From: an uncultured Lachnospiraceae bacterium
Lineage (GTDB): Bacteria; Bacillota; Clostridia; Lachnospirales; Lachnospiraceae
Assembly (NCBI GenBank): GCA_902761665.1
Contig: CACWLA010000005.1
Span: 1-64,000 of the forward strand
Direction of reading: 5' to 3'
DNA: 64,000 nucleotides
Shown: piece after piece, positions 35,108 to 42,894 of the stretch
How positions within the stretch are numbered: the first letter of the stretch is position 1
How the letters are laid out: every line of letters starts with the position of its first letter
Translations under genes and position numbers: made by a program
The notes under the pieces: generated by a model
The model's input: only the letters and a program-made list of their open reading frames with translations
Told to the model about the DNA's origin: nothing
Databases searched by the model: none

Positions 35108-35236
35108 ATTCGAGGCAGCGAGCGGATCGCAGCGCAGGCTGGGCACTCCCGCGAGCGCGCCCGAAATGAACTTTCGAACCGACTTCGAAGCGCAAGCGGA
35201 GCGGAGGTGAGAAAGTTTATTCGAGGCAGCGAGCGG
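35108..35236. repeat. Intergenic element bounded by an 18-base direct repeat
   Basis: ATTCGAGGCAGCGAGCGG occurs at 35108-35125 and again at 35219-35236, bounding a GC-rich 111-base unit rich in short inverted repeats (for example GAACTTTCG, ACTTCGAAG). It fills most of the psuG-transporter gap. No open frame or recognised RNA is visible. Confidence 0.6.
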
Positions 35237-35283
35237 TAATAATCCCCTGCAAAATCGATTGATTTCCCGGAGGTCCAAGCATA

Positions 35284-36126
35284 TTGTTCATTGACGTCAT
35301 AAAAGAAGCACTTCTGGACACGATCAAGACCGTCCCCTTCCTGTTTCTGGCCTACCTCCTCATGGAGTGGCTCGAACACCGGGCAGAGGAAAAAAGCGCC
35401 CAGACCGTCAGCCGCGCCGGCGGTTTAGCTCCCGTTGCCGGGGGAATTATTGGTATGGTTCCGCAGTGCGGTTTTTCCGCCGCGGTCTCCAACCTCTACG
35501 CCAGCGGCATCGTTACGCGCGGAACGCTCCTTGCGGTCTTCCTGTCCACCTCCGACGAAATGCTGCCCATCCTGATCTCACGCAAGGCCGAGATCGGCCT
35601 GATCCTGAAGATCCTCGGCTACAAGTGCGCGGTCGGCATCATCGTCGGACTGCTGATCGATTTCATCGGCCGCCGCCTCGCGCGTGAAAACAAAAAGTCC
35701 ATCGAAGCCATCTGCGAGCAGGAAGGCTGCAAATGTGAAGACGGCGTCCTCAAGAGCGCGGTATTCCACACCCTGAAGATCACACTATTCCTCTTCGTCA
35801 CCTCCATCATCGTCGGCTTCGCCGTGGAAGCCGTCGGCACCGAGAATCTCGAGCATTTCATTCTGAACAAGCCATTCATCGGCGAAGTGCTGTCCGGTCT
35901 CGTCGGACTCATTCCGAACTGTGCTGCCAGCGTGGTCCTTACTGACCTCTTCCTCAAGGGCGGCATCTCCTTCGGCGGCATGATGAGCGGTCTCCTGACC
36001 GCCTCGGGCGTCGGCCTGCTGGTCCTCTTCCGCATGAACCGCAACCTGAAGGAAAACCTCTTTACGCTGCTGCTCCTCTATGCCGGCGGCCTCGTCTTTG
36101 GCTGTCTCGCCGGACTCATTTTCTGA
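35284..36126 (+). CDS. Putative manganese or heavy-metal exporter (ArsP_2-like, internally duplicated)
   Basis: This is a 280-residue polytopic membrane protein with two related halves. Each half carries a GxxPxC loop: GMVPQCGFSAAVSNLYASG near residue 57 and GLIPNCAASVVLTDLF near residue 205. Databases call similar clostridial proteins putative manganese transporters or 10TM heavy-metal exporters; no substrate is proven. A Cys pair in the central cytoplasmic segment (CEQEGCKCEDG) could bind metal. The start is a TTG (35284) with GGAGG ten bases upstream; no ATG fits. It stands alone between a repeat element and a terminator. Confidence 0.7.
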   Translation: MFIDVIKEALLDTIKTVPFLFLAYLLMEWLEHRAEEKSAQTVSRAGGLAPVAGGIIGMVPQCGFSAAVSNLYASGIVTRGTLLAVFLSTSDEMLPILISRKAEIGLILKILGYKCAVGIIVGLLIDFIGRRLARENKKSIEAICEQEGCKCEDGVLKSAVFHTLKITLFLFVTSIIVGFAVEAVGTENLEHFILNKPFIGEVLSGLVGLIPNCAASVVLTDLFLKGGISFGGMMSGLLTASGVGLLVLFRMNRNLKENLFTLLLLYAGGLVFGCLAGLIF

Positions 36127-36227
36127 AGCCGGCAAGCAGCGCGGACAAAGCTTTCGAGGAACATTTGAGCAAAGCGAATCGTTCCGAGAAAGGTTTCGTC
36201 CGGCTGCGAGGCAGTAATCCAGATACG

Positions 36228-36265
36228 AAAACCCCCTTCCGTCATTTCCTCGGAAGGGGGTTTTT
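36228..36265. terminator. Bidirectional terminator between the exporter and DUF4139 genes
   Basis: AAAACCCCCTTCCG (36228-36241) pairs with CGGAAGGGGGTTTT (36251-36264), ending in a T run and preceded by A on the other side. It can stop both convergent genes. Confidence 0.85.
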
Positions 36266-36292
36266 CAGTCTGCCGGATCAGGTGCGGCGTCC

Positions 36293-37798
36293 TCAGACCT
36301 CTTCGGTCCGCTTGTCCTTCGGCCAGGCTACGGTCCAGGCCAGTCTGACCGTCTTCGTCTCGCCGGGTGCAAGCTTAAAGGTCCAGCGCAGGAAGCCTTT
36401 CTCCTCTTCCCGCTCCGCGCCCGAAAGTTCAAGCGGCTCGATCACGATCGTCTTCTCGTCGGAGATCGGAAGCTGGTCGGATACGGTCACCGAGATCTCC
36501 CTGTCCTTGCGGGAGCTGACGGTGATCTCGTACTCGTATTCCGTCTTCTTCTGCCCCTTGAGCAGCACGTTTGACGTATATTTCTTCTTCTGTTCGCGCT
36601 TGACTTTGACCGTCTCATCCACGCCCAGCGACAGGTCGTAGTTTTCCCTGGTCATGTCAGGTTCCAGCACGACGCTGCCCGCGAAGGCACCCTTCAGGTA
36701 CACGGCCGCAGGCGTATCCTGCAGGTCTTCCAGCAGGGAGGTCGCCACCTCAGCTGCAAGATAAGCTTCATCGGAGAGTTTCGGCACGGCCACCGCATGG
36801 TAGCGGCAGGGCAGCGCATCCGTCTTAATGTCGCAGATGATCTCCTGGCCGTCTCGGATGTCCCAGCTGCCGGAGAGGGCATATTCCGTCATGGTCTCGC
36901 CCTTCGAAGCTGTCCCGCTGCCGGCATAGACCGCGTTCATCACCATCGCGGGCGCTTCCTCCGTGGCCTCGCATTCCTCAAGCATCATGTCATCCGCGCG
37001 TGCCGCCTTCATCATGCCGCCTAAGCGCGCACCGCCGGCGGCTCTGTTTTTATAAACCGGCGGTTCGTAAAAACGCAGATGCACGGGATCCATCTCCGGA
37101 ATGGTGCCCGAGACCGACGGATTGCCAGAGAAAAGCGTGAGTTTCACGTCATTCCAGTCTTCACCGCTTCTCTGGAAGATCTTCGCCCTGAGGCGCAGAT
37201 CCAGAGAATCCTTTTCGCTGTCAGCATGGATCTCATAGACGGGGTTCCAGAAAGCCTGCTGCTCGCGGCAGGAGATCTCGAGCGGATACTCGCCCGCCTC
37301 CTGCGTACTCAGTTCGGCCGTCACGTACGGCAGGGCGGCCTTTTTCTTTGCTTCGGAAAGTTCCTTGTCCAGCGCAGCCTTTTCTTCCCTGAGCGCCGTG
37401 ATCTCGCCGTTCAGGGCTTCCAGCCGTTCCGGCAGTCTCTCCAGATACGCAGCCATCTCGTCGATGGAAAGGGATTCCTTCTGCGAAAAATCGGCGTTGG
37501 CCTCCCAGAGGGCAGCGATCTTCTCGCGGCTTTGGATCCGGCTCTGCACGGCAGCGATCTTTGCCGTCAGTTCTTTCAGGGCCTCCCGCTGCTCATCATG
37601 GGTCGGATGTTCTACCTGCACGTTGGAGCCGGAAACGCCTGCCGGAACGGAAAGGCGCAGCGTGCTTTCGTCAATGCCGGCCGTCAGTCCTCCGATGCGG
37701 ACGGTCTGGGTCCCTTTTTGAAGAAATACCCGTCCGCTGCGCCTGACAACGCATCCGCCGCGGTATACGGCGGCTGCCGTTAATTTCGTTTCAACCAT
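36293..37798 (-). CDS. DUF4139 domain protein (mucoidy inhibitor MuiA-like)
   Basis: The molecular function is unknown. The 501-residue product has an N-terminal DUF4140-like part (VETKLTAAAVYRGGCVVRRSG; GLTAGIDESTLRLSV), then a Glu/Ala/Leu-rich coiled coil (about residues 70-160). A large DUF4139 beta domain follows (NPVYEIHADSEKDSLDLRLRAKIFQRSGEDWNDVKLTLFSG is the hallmark of the family, with YEYEITVSSRKDREISVTV near the end). There is no signal peptide or membrane segment, so it should be cytoplasmic, whereas proteobacterial MuiA proteins are often exported. ATG 37798 has AGGAGG upstream. It has a strong promoter and stands alone. Confidence 0.85.
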   Translation of the reverse strand: MVETKLTAAAVYRGGCVVRRSGRVFLQKGTQTVRIGGLTAGIDESTLRLSVPAGVSGSNVQVEHPTHDEQREALKELTAKIAAVQSRIQSREKIAALWEANADFSQKESLSIDEMAAYLERLPERLEALNGEITALREEKAALDKELSEAKKKAALPYVTAELSTQEAGEYPLEISCREQQAFWNPVYEIHADSEKDSLDLRLRAKIFQRSGEDWNDVKLTLFSGNPSVSGTIPEMDPVHLRFYEPPVYKNRAAGGARLGGMMKAARADDMMLEECEATEEAPAMVMNAVYAGSGTASKGETMTEYALSGSWDIRDGQEIICDIKTDALPCRYHAVAVPKLSDEAYLAAEVATSLLEDLQDTPAAVYLKGAFAGSVVLEPDMTRENYDLSLGVDETVKVKREQKKKYTSNVLLKGQKKTEYEYEITVSSRKDREISVTVSDQLPISDEKTIVIEPLELSGAEREEEKGFLRWTFKLAPGETKTVRLAWTVAWPKDKRTEEV

Positions 37799-37862
37799 GT
37801 TTTTTCCTCCTGAAAATGCCGAACGGTCGATCCGCGGAATGCTCCGCATGTTTCTGTTTTTG

Positions 37863-37891
37863 ATTATAGCAGAAAAATGTCAAATTATCAA
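37863..37891 (-). promoter_or_regulatory. Promoter of the DUF4139 gene
   Basis: TTGATA (37891-37886), 17 bases, then perfect TATAAT (37868-37863) on the minus strand. The -35 overlaps the end of the T run of the rnhA terminator. Confidence 0.8.
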
Positions 37892-37927
37892 AAAATAAAA
37901 AATGTCATCCTTCACTCAGGATGACAT
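37889..37927 (-). terminator. rnhA terminator formed by a REP-like hairpin
   Basis: ATGTCATCCT (37902-37911) pairs with AGGATGACAT (37918-37927) and is followed on the minus strand by a T-rich run (37901-37889). The rnhA stop codon lies in the loop. The stem sequence matches the ends of the REP-like repeat at 45558. Confidence 0.8.
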
Positions 37928-38583
37928 GATGCGGGGACTTCGGCCGGCGCGGGCTCTTCCTGCCCTGTCTTCGGCGTCCGGTCCGGTTCCACGCCCGCGG
38001 CGATCTTCGCGATCTTATCCGCCCGGTCGTTGCCGGCGTTGCCCGAATGACCTTTCACCTTCACGAACTGAATGTTCAGACGGTCTTTCACGCTTTCGTA
38101 AAACGCCTTGTAGCGGATGGTCCCTTCCTTGTTCGTCTTCCACTCGCCTGTGCACCATCTGGCGATGCCCTCGTAATCGTGGTAGATCACGACTGTCCGG
38201 ATCCCGCGCGCGATCGCCCAGCGGATGGTCTCCTCCGACGCGGTGATCTCGCCCGCGACGTTCCGCATGGAAGCCATCTCCGGCTCCCAGCCCGTGCCCG
38301 AAAGTTCGAAGGTCTCTCCGCCGCAGCAGATGTACGCGCCCCAGCCGTAGATCTCATCCGCTGGGTTAAAGCTCCCGTCGACCCAGGCTTCTGCGATCAG
38401 CTCATCCTCCGGAAAAGCGGCCGGCTCCTCATCGCCGCGCACGAAAGCCATCGCTTCGGTGCGCGTGCGGAAACTCTTGTATTCGGCGCCGGAAAAACCG
38501 TTCACCTCTGCGCTGCAGGCATCCCAGCTCGTGTAAACGCCGGGATGCCTGCCTTTGCGCACGGCATAATATTTATCTGCCAT
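37912..38583 (-). CDS. rnhA: Ribonuclease H1 with N-terminal viroplasmin (RNA/DNA hybrid-binding) domain
   Basis: RNase HI degrades RNA in RNA-DNA hybrids. The 223-residue product starts with a hybrid-binding viroplasmin domain (KYYAVRKGRHPGVYTSWDAC, with a Ser/Thr-rich EYKSFRTRTEAMAFV). A type 1 RNase H fold follows, with the four acidic catalytic residues visible as AWVDGSFN, AGEITASEE, YHDYEGIARW and GNDRADKIA. It ends in a short Pro/Glu-rich tail. ATG 38583 follows AAGGATG; an in-frame GTG two codons upstream is possible. It lies 12 bases after the cohesin-like gene, so it probably rides on that transcript. Confidence 0.93.
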   Translation of the reverse strand: MADKYYAVRKGRHPGVYTSWDACSAEVNGFSGAEYKSFRTRTEAMAFVRGDEEPAAFPEDELIAEAWVDGSFNPADEIYGWGAYICCGGETFELSGTGWEPEMASMRNVAGEITASEETIRWAIARGIRTVVIYHDYEGIARWCTGEWKTNKEGTIRYKAFYESVKDRLNIQFVKVKGHSGNAGNDRADKIAKIAAGVEPDRTPKTGQEEPAPAEVPASCHPE

Positions 38584-38595
38584 GTTCACTCATCC

Positions 38596-40215
38596 TTATA
38601 AGGGGATATCGATCTCTTTCCTTTTCTCCGCAGGTGCTTCGCCGGTTTTAGCATTTTCGGCAGGCGCGGCTTCAGCGGTTTTTGAAGATTCCTGCATGGG
38701 CGCTGCTTCGCGCTTTGCCGTCTGCAGCGAATCTCCGGAAAGGCTCAGGAACTCTTTTTCCTCTTCGGGAGACAGCGGAGACTGTTCCTGTACGGCGAAT
38801 ACGGTCGCTTTCCGCGCACGCCGTCTGGCGATCACAAGCAGAAGGATCGTCAGCAGGCAGACGGCCAGAAGTGCGGCGGCAACGGTGGTTACCCAGGCGG
38901 GGACCTTGGTATCGCCGTCAAAGAAGTTCACGCGGTACGGTTCCGTGGTGGGCGGTGCCATCGTCTCTTCAGGGGTCACGGCTTCGGTCGTGGTCTCTTC
39001 CTCGGTCGTGGTCTCCTCTTCTGTCGTTGTCTCCGTGGTGGGTTCCTCAGTGGTCTCCTCCTCGCTCGTTTCCGGGGTCATGAGACTGAACAGCCGGAGG
39101 AACTTCTCCTCTTCGAAGAAAGCGTACAGATCCGGTTCTTCCCCGTCCTTCGCACCGTAGACCAGACAGTGGCTGCGGTCGCCGTCGGCCGGTACGAGGC
39201 CGTCGAAGGCCGTGCCGTCCTCATCCGTCATTTGTTCCGCCTGATACCCTTCGGGGATCTCAAAACCTTCCGGGAAGGGCATGATCTCAATGGCCTGGGC
39301 GGGGATCCTGATCACAGGGACCGCTTCGGTGGTCTCTTCGGGCGTCGTTTCCTCAGGCGTCGTTTCGATCGGCTGGGTCGGCGGTTCAGTCGGCGGGACG
39401 GTCGGCGGCTGAGTAGGCGGCTCAGTCGGAGGTACCGTCGGCGGTTCAGTCGGTTTCGGCGGGCGGGTGATCAGGAAATGATACAGTATCGCCGTCTGGC
39501 CGTCCTGCGCCGTGGACTTAATGTAGAAATTCGTCGTCTCTGTTTCCAGGGCGATCTTGCCGGGCTTCGAATAAGGCCAGTAGATCACCTGGGCATGGCT
39601 TTCCTTGGATTTGAACTGGAAGGTCAGCTCCGGTGTGTAGGAATCCAGACTGATGCTGTATTCTTTTTCATCCGGGCTGAAGTTCTTGTTCCATTTGCCC
39701 GGGACGATCGTCAGGGATTCCAGGCGGGCTTCGGAAGAAGCGGTAGGCTTCTGGTTGATGGTGACTGCCGCGCTGTTCGCCACGGACGACGGCTGCGGAT
39801 CGCCTGCCGCGTCAGTGATCTCGATGACTTCCGAGACTCTGACCCAGCCGCTTCCGGCCTTCAGTGTCTTAAAAGTAAATGTGTAGGTCGCCGATTTTGC
39901 ACCGTTTGACGCGTAATCATTGATGCTGATGCTGTTTGCGTTATAGGTAATATTCGCGTTTCCCAGACCGCCGGAGTATCCCGTCATCTGCAGAAGATCC
40001 GCGGAATAAGCCAGTTTGATTTCGATGCTGGCTGTTTCCGGGGTGATCGTCATGCTGATGTTGACGGTTTCCCCGACATAGCAGGTGGCGTTGCTGAATG
40101 AGACGGTGTAATTCGCCGCCCTTGCCGTTCGGGCACTGAACAGAAATACCGCAGTAAGCACCATGCACAGCAGCATGGACGTTTTTAACATTCTGAGATT
40201 TCGAAGAGTCTTCAT
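38596..40215 (-). CDS. Membrane-anchored surface protein with cohesin-like and cadherin-like domains
   Basis: This 539-residue protein has a signal peptide (to about residue 33). A cohesin-like module (34-152) includes YTVSFSNATCYVGETVNISM, SIEIKLAYSADLLQMTG and YTFTFKTLKAGSG. A cadherin-like beta-sandwich follows (163-250, RLESLTIVPGKWNKNFSPDEK). A Pro/Thr linker (PPTEPPTQ repeats, 251-290), a unique segment, an acidic TTEE-rich stalk (380-425) and one membrane segment (440-463) come next. The protein ends in a cytoplasmic tail of about 75 residues. Cohesins bind dockerins, and the gene directly upstream (9-base gap) encodes a secreted glucosaminidase ending in a dockerin. The likely role is to hold that enzyme at the cell surface; that is inference. 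The cohesin assignment rests on sequence pattern and needs profile confirmation. Confidence 0.8.
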   Translation of the reverse strand: MKTLRNLRMLKTSMLLCMVLTAVFLFSARTARAANYTVSFSNATCYVGETVNISMTITPETASIEIKLAYSADLLQMTGYSGGLGNANITYNANSISINDYASNGAKSATYTFTFKTLKAGSGWVRVSEVIEITDAAGDPQPSSVANSAAVTINQKPTASSEARLESLTIVPGKWNKNFSPDEKEYSISLDSYTPELTFQFKSKESHAQVIYWPYSKPGKIALETETTNFYIKSTAQDGQTAILYHFLITRPPKPTEPPTVPPTEPPTQPPTVPPTEPPTQPIETTPEETTPEETTEAVPVIRIPAQAIEIMPFPEGFEIPEGYQAEQMTDEDGTAFDGLVPADGDRSHCLVYGAKDGEEPDLYAFFEEEKFLRLFSLMTPETSEEETTEEPTTETTTEEETTTEEETTTEAVTPEETMAPPTTEPYRVNFFDGDTKVPAWVTTVAAALLAVCLLTILLLVIARRRARKATVFAVQEQSPLSPEEEKEFLSLSGDSLQTAKREAAPMQESSKTAEAAPAENAKTGEAPAEKRKEIDIPL

Positions 40216-40224
40216 AAAACCTCC

Positions 40225-42483
40225 TTATTGCCCTGTCTGGACGATCGTACCCGTGCCGAGTATCTCGTTGCGGATCTTGATCATGTCAGACATGCGGATG
40301 TCGCCGTCGTGGTTGCAGTCGGCTGCCGTGAGATTGATCCCCTCGAGCGTGCCGGTGCCCAGAATATGGTTTCTCACCTTGATCATGTCAGACATTCTGA
40401 GGTTCCCGTCGCCGTTAACGTCGCCGTAGAGCAGCACGGTCCCCTGAAAGATCATCTTTCCTCCCGCGGCAAAGATCTTGACCGTATCGCCGTTCATCAT
40501 CACGGTGCCGCTTTCCTTGGCGGTTCCGTCTGCCGTAAACAGAGATGCTGTCATGCCGGCAGCGAGACCCATGTTCGCAATGAACCCGTCCGTCTTCGTG
40601 CCGAAGGACAGGCCGGTGATGAGCTTATCGGAAGTGATCGTATACTTCGGATCGATCACGGCTGCTTCGCCGGCGCAGTAAATGCTGACCGTATAGACGC
40701 GGACGTCGCCATTCTCTGCAGTGACCTTGATCGGATACTCGGTGCTCCCGTTCTTCAGGGTGATCGTACCGGTCCCCTCGATCTTTGCCGTCGGATGGTA
40801 CGCTTCCGCAGACAGCGTCACCGAAGCCGGCACCTCGCCGGCAATGATGACGTTATAGTACAGTTCGTCCTTGTCGTATTCCGGGAAGAGTTCATAATCA
40901 CCGACCGTAATGGACTTCAGGCGGTTGTTGATGCAGCCGTCACCCGTCGGGCAGGGACAGGGCTGCGCAGGAAGACTGCTGTAGATCGGAATATCAAAGA
41001 CCAGCGGCAGCTGACGAAGTTCGGCGTCGTATCCTCTTGCCATATGCTGTCCTTCTGAATGGGCGCCTCTGACATTTGTCATGTACTGATGGAGAAAATG
41101 GCTTTTGGCTGCGCAGGACGAATTGTATTTCTTAAAGTACAGCGTGTTCTGGCCGGCAAGAACATAGTTCTCCGCCATGTACTGTGCGCCGCCTTTCAAA
41201 GCTTTCAGCCGTGTATCCCAGGGGCGATTGTATGTCGTTGCCCCGAATCCCTGACCTTTTGCGTACCACAGCCCGTGATCGTTCGCACTTTCATCGGCCG
41301 TCGTGTAGGCAAAAATATTGTAATAGTTGTAATATCCCGGATACTTCTCGCTCCTGCCGTTGATGCTCGGATTATCCGCAAAACCGATCTCCTGCCTGAT
41401 CACGGCCGCTAGATAGAGGGGCGAAATGCCGATCTCCCGGCCGATCCGCACCAGTTCCGTCGCATAATTGAAGACCGTCCCGTCCGCATCGGTCACGGAC
41501 TCTGCGGCAAGGAACGATCCCACCACGATCCGCCGTACGGCATCGACCGTCTGGTAGGGATCGTAGGTCTGATCCAGGAACTGGAAAATGTCGGTGCTGT
41601 TCAGGAAGTTGCGCGGATCGAGATAATACGCCACCAGCTCATCCGAAGCCGCATTCCAGTCGCCGTCGTAACTGGCGTATGTCGACGTTTCATAGTTATA
41701 GTAGCCATCGCTCGCTTTCTTCCAGGAAGAAATGCTCTGCGGATGGATCAGGCTCATGCCGGGGTATGTCGGACGGTTAACTTCGTTCGCTATTGCCGTT
41801 GCCCAGCTTTCGCCTGTCTGGTTGGCCACGAAGACCCAGCTCGGGTACTGCTGATGCAGCGTGATCAGCTGAGCTTGATAGTTTTCCGGAAAGCCCAGGA
41901 AGGTCAGATAGTTCTTATAGGCATTGCTGCCGGGGGAAATGGTCTGCGTACGGACATATTTCCCGCTGACGTAACCGACGATCTCGCCGTCTTCAACACT
42001 GTATCCCGTCGAAACGCGGAACCAGCCGTTCTCCTCTCCTGTCACTTCCAGTACGACGCCGCGCCTGACCCAGGCCAGCTGAGGATAGGTCTTGGCCGGA
42101 CCGGTGCGAAGTTCCAGCGGTGAAACAATGGTCGTCAGCGCCAGTTTGACCGGCGCAGTCAGCGTATCCACGGGGAAACTGCGATAGGGAACGATATACG
42201 GTGCATCCGCGAACGGCTCCTTCGTCGTTTCTTCCGGCGTCGTCTCTTCGGATGACTCCGAAGACGAGGCAGACTCTTCGGCCGTATCGGTTTCGCCCGC
42301 ATCTGCCTCTGTCGACGTCTCACCGCTGCCTGGCGAAGCCTCCGTGGAGACCGCGCCTTCCAGCGAAGCCGCCGGCGGCTCGTCTGCCAGTGCCGGACGG
42401 GTGATCAAAGACAGCAAAAGCAGGAAGGCCAATACGGCACTCCCTGCTCTTCTCATCAGTTTTGCTGATTCCCGTCTGTTCAC
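40225..42483 (-). CDS. Secreted SH3/glucosaminidase protein with C-terminal dockerin
   Basis: This is a probable peptidoglycan endo-beta-N-acetylglucosaminidase of 752 residues. Domains in order are a signal peptide (to about 33), an acidic Ser/Thr-rich linker, and a bacterial SH3 domain (about 115-180, LELRTGPAKTYPQLAWVRRG). A GH73-type glucosaminidase region follows (about 335-485, with RQEIGF supplying the likely catalytic Glu, YYNYYNIFAY, WDTRLKALKGGAQYMAENY). A cadherin-like domain (520-602) and a type I dockerin (685-745) end the protein; the dockerin has duplicated Ca2+ loops DVNGDGNLRMSDMIKVRNHIL and DCNHDGDIRMSDMIKIRNEIL. GTG 42483 is chosen because AGGAGA precedes it. The partner cohesin-like gene lies directly downstream. 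Confidence 0.88.
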   Translation of the reverse strand: MNRRESAKLMRRAGSAVLAFLLLLSLITRPALADEPPAASLEGAVSTEASPGSGETSTEADAGETDTAEESASSSESSEETTPEETTKEPFADAPYIVPYRSFPVDTLTAPVKLALTTIVSPLELRTGPAKTYPQLAWVRRGVVLEVTGEENGWFRVSTGYSVEDGEIVGYVSGKYVRTQTISPGSNAYKNYLTFLGFPENYQAQLITLHQQYPSWVFVANQTGESWATAIANEVNRPTYPGMSLIHPQSISSWKKASDGYYNYETSTYASYDGDWNAASDELVAYYLDPRNFLNSTDIFQFLDQTYDPYQTVDAVRRIVVGSFLAAESVTDADGTVFNYATELVRIGREIGISPLYLAAVIRQEIGFADNPSINGRSEKYPGYYNYYNIFAYTTADESANDHGLWYAKGQGFGATTYNRPWDTRLKALKGGAQYMAENYVLAGQNTLYFKKYNSSCAAKSHFLHQYMTNVRGAHSEGQHMARGYDAELRQLPLVFDIPIYSSLPAQPCPCPTGDGCINNRLKSITVGDYELFPEYDKDELYYNVIIAGEVPASVTLSAEAYHPTAKIEGTGTITLKNGSTEYPIKVTAENGDVRVYTVSIYCAGEAAVIDPKYTITSDKLITGLSFGTKTDGFIANMGLAAGMTASLFTADGTAKESGTVMMNGDTVKIFAAGGKMIFQGTVLLYGDVNGDGNLRMSDMIKVRNHILGTGTLEGINLTAADCNHDGDIRMSDMIKIRNEILGTGTIVQTGQ

Positions 42484-42497
42484 GGCGTTTCTCCTGA

Positions 42498-42530
42498 ATA
42501 ACACAAATAAAGGTCCCGAAGGCCCTTTAT
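42498..42530 (-). terminator. Possible terminator after yajC
   Basis: ATAAAGGGCC and GGACCTTTAT pair around TTCG with one mismatch, then a T-rich stretch follows on the minus strand. It lies between yajC and the glucosaminidase gene, so that gene may start a new transcript. Confidence 0.5.
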
Positions 42531-42560
42531 CTGCTGCGGATGGTTTCTGAAGGATGCACC

Positions 42561-42881
42561 TCAGTCTTCCGAAGGCTTCTCGATCTGAACGATCGCCTGT
42601 TTCTGCATCGGGATGCGGCAGTTCTTGTTGTTGCCGAATTCCACGATCACAGTGTCGTCCGTCATATCGATGATGATGCCGTAAAATCCGGCAGTGGTCA
42701 GCACGCTGTCGCCGATCGCCATGCTGGACATCAGCTCCTGCTGCTGTTTTTTCTGTTTCTTCTGCGGCTTGATGATCATGAAGTACATCATGGCGCCGAT
42801 CAGAGCAACGTACACCAGAAGTACCCAGGTGCCGCCGCCGGCGGCGGGAGCAGCATCAGCCATCAGGAAAAAGTTCTGCAT
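42561..42881 (-). CDS. yajC: Preprotein translocase subunit YajC
   Basis: YajC is an accessory subunit of the SecDF-YajC complex associated with SecYEG. The 106-residue product has one N-terminal membrane segment (WVLLVYVALIGAMMYFMIIKPQ) followed by KKQKKQQQELMSSMAIGDSVLTTAGFYGIIIDMTDDTVIVEFG. This is the family's basic stretch plus KOW-like beta barrel. It lies directly after tgt, the classical tgt-yajC arrangement. The secDF genes are not in the window. Confidence 0.95.
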   Translation of the reverse strand: MQNFFLMADAAPAAGGGTWVLLVYVALIGAMMYFMIIKPQKKQKKQQQELMSSMAIGDSVLTTAGFYGIIIDMTDDTVIVEFGNNKNCRIPMQKQAIVQIEKPSED

Positions 42882-42894
42882 ATGGTTTCCTCCG

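Noticed and set aside
35069..35283. Manganese (yybP-ykoY) riboswitch ahead of the putative metal exporter
   Set aside because: I could not find the conserved loop elements; the region is better described as a direct-repeat element.
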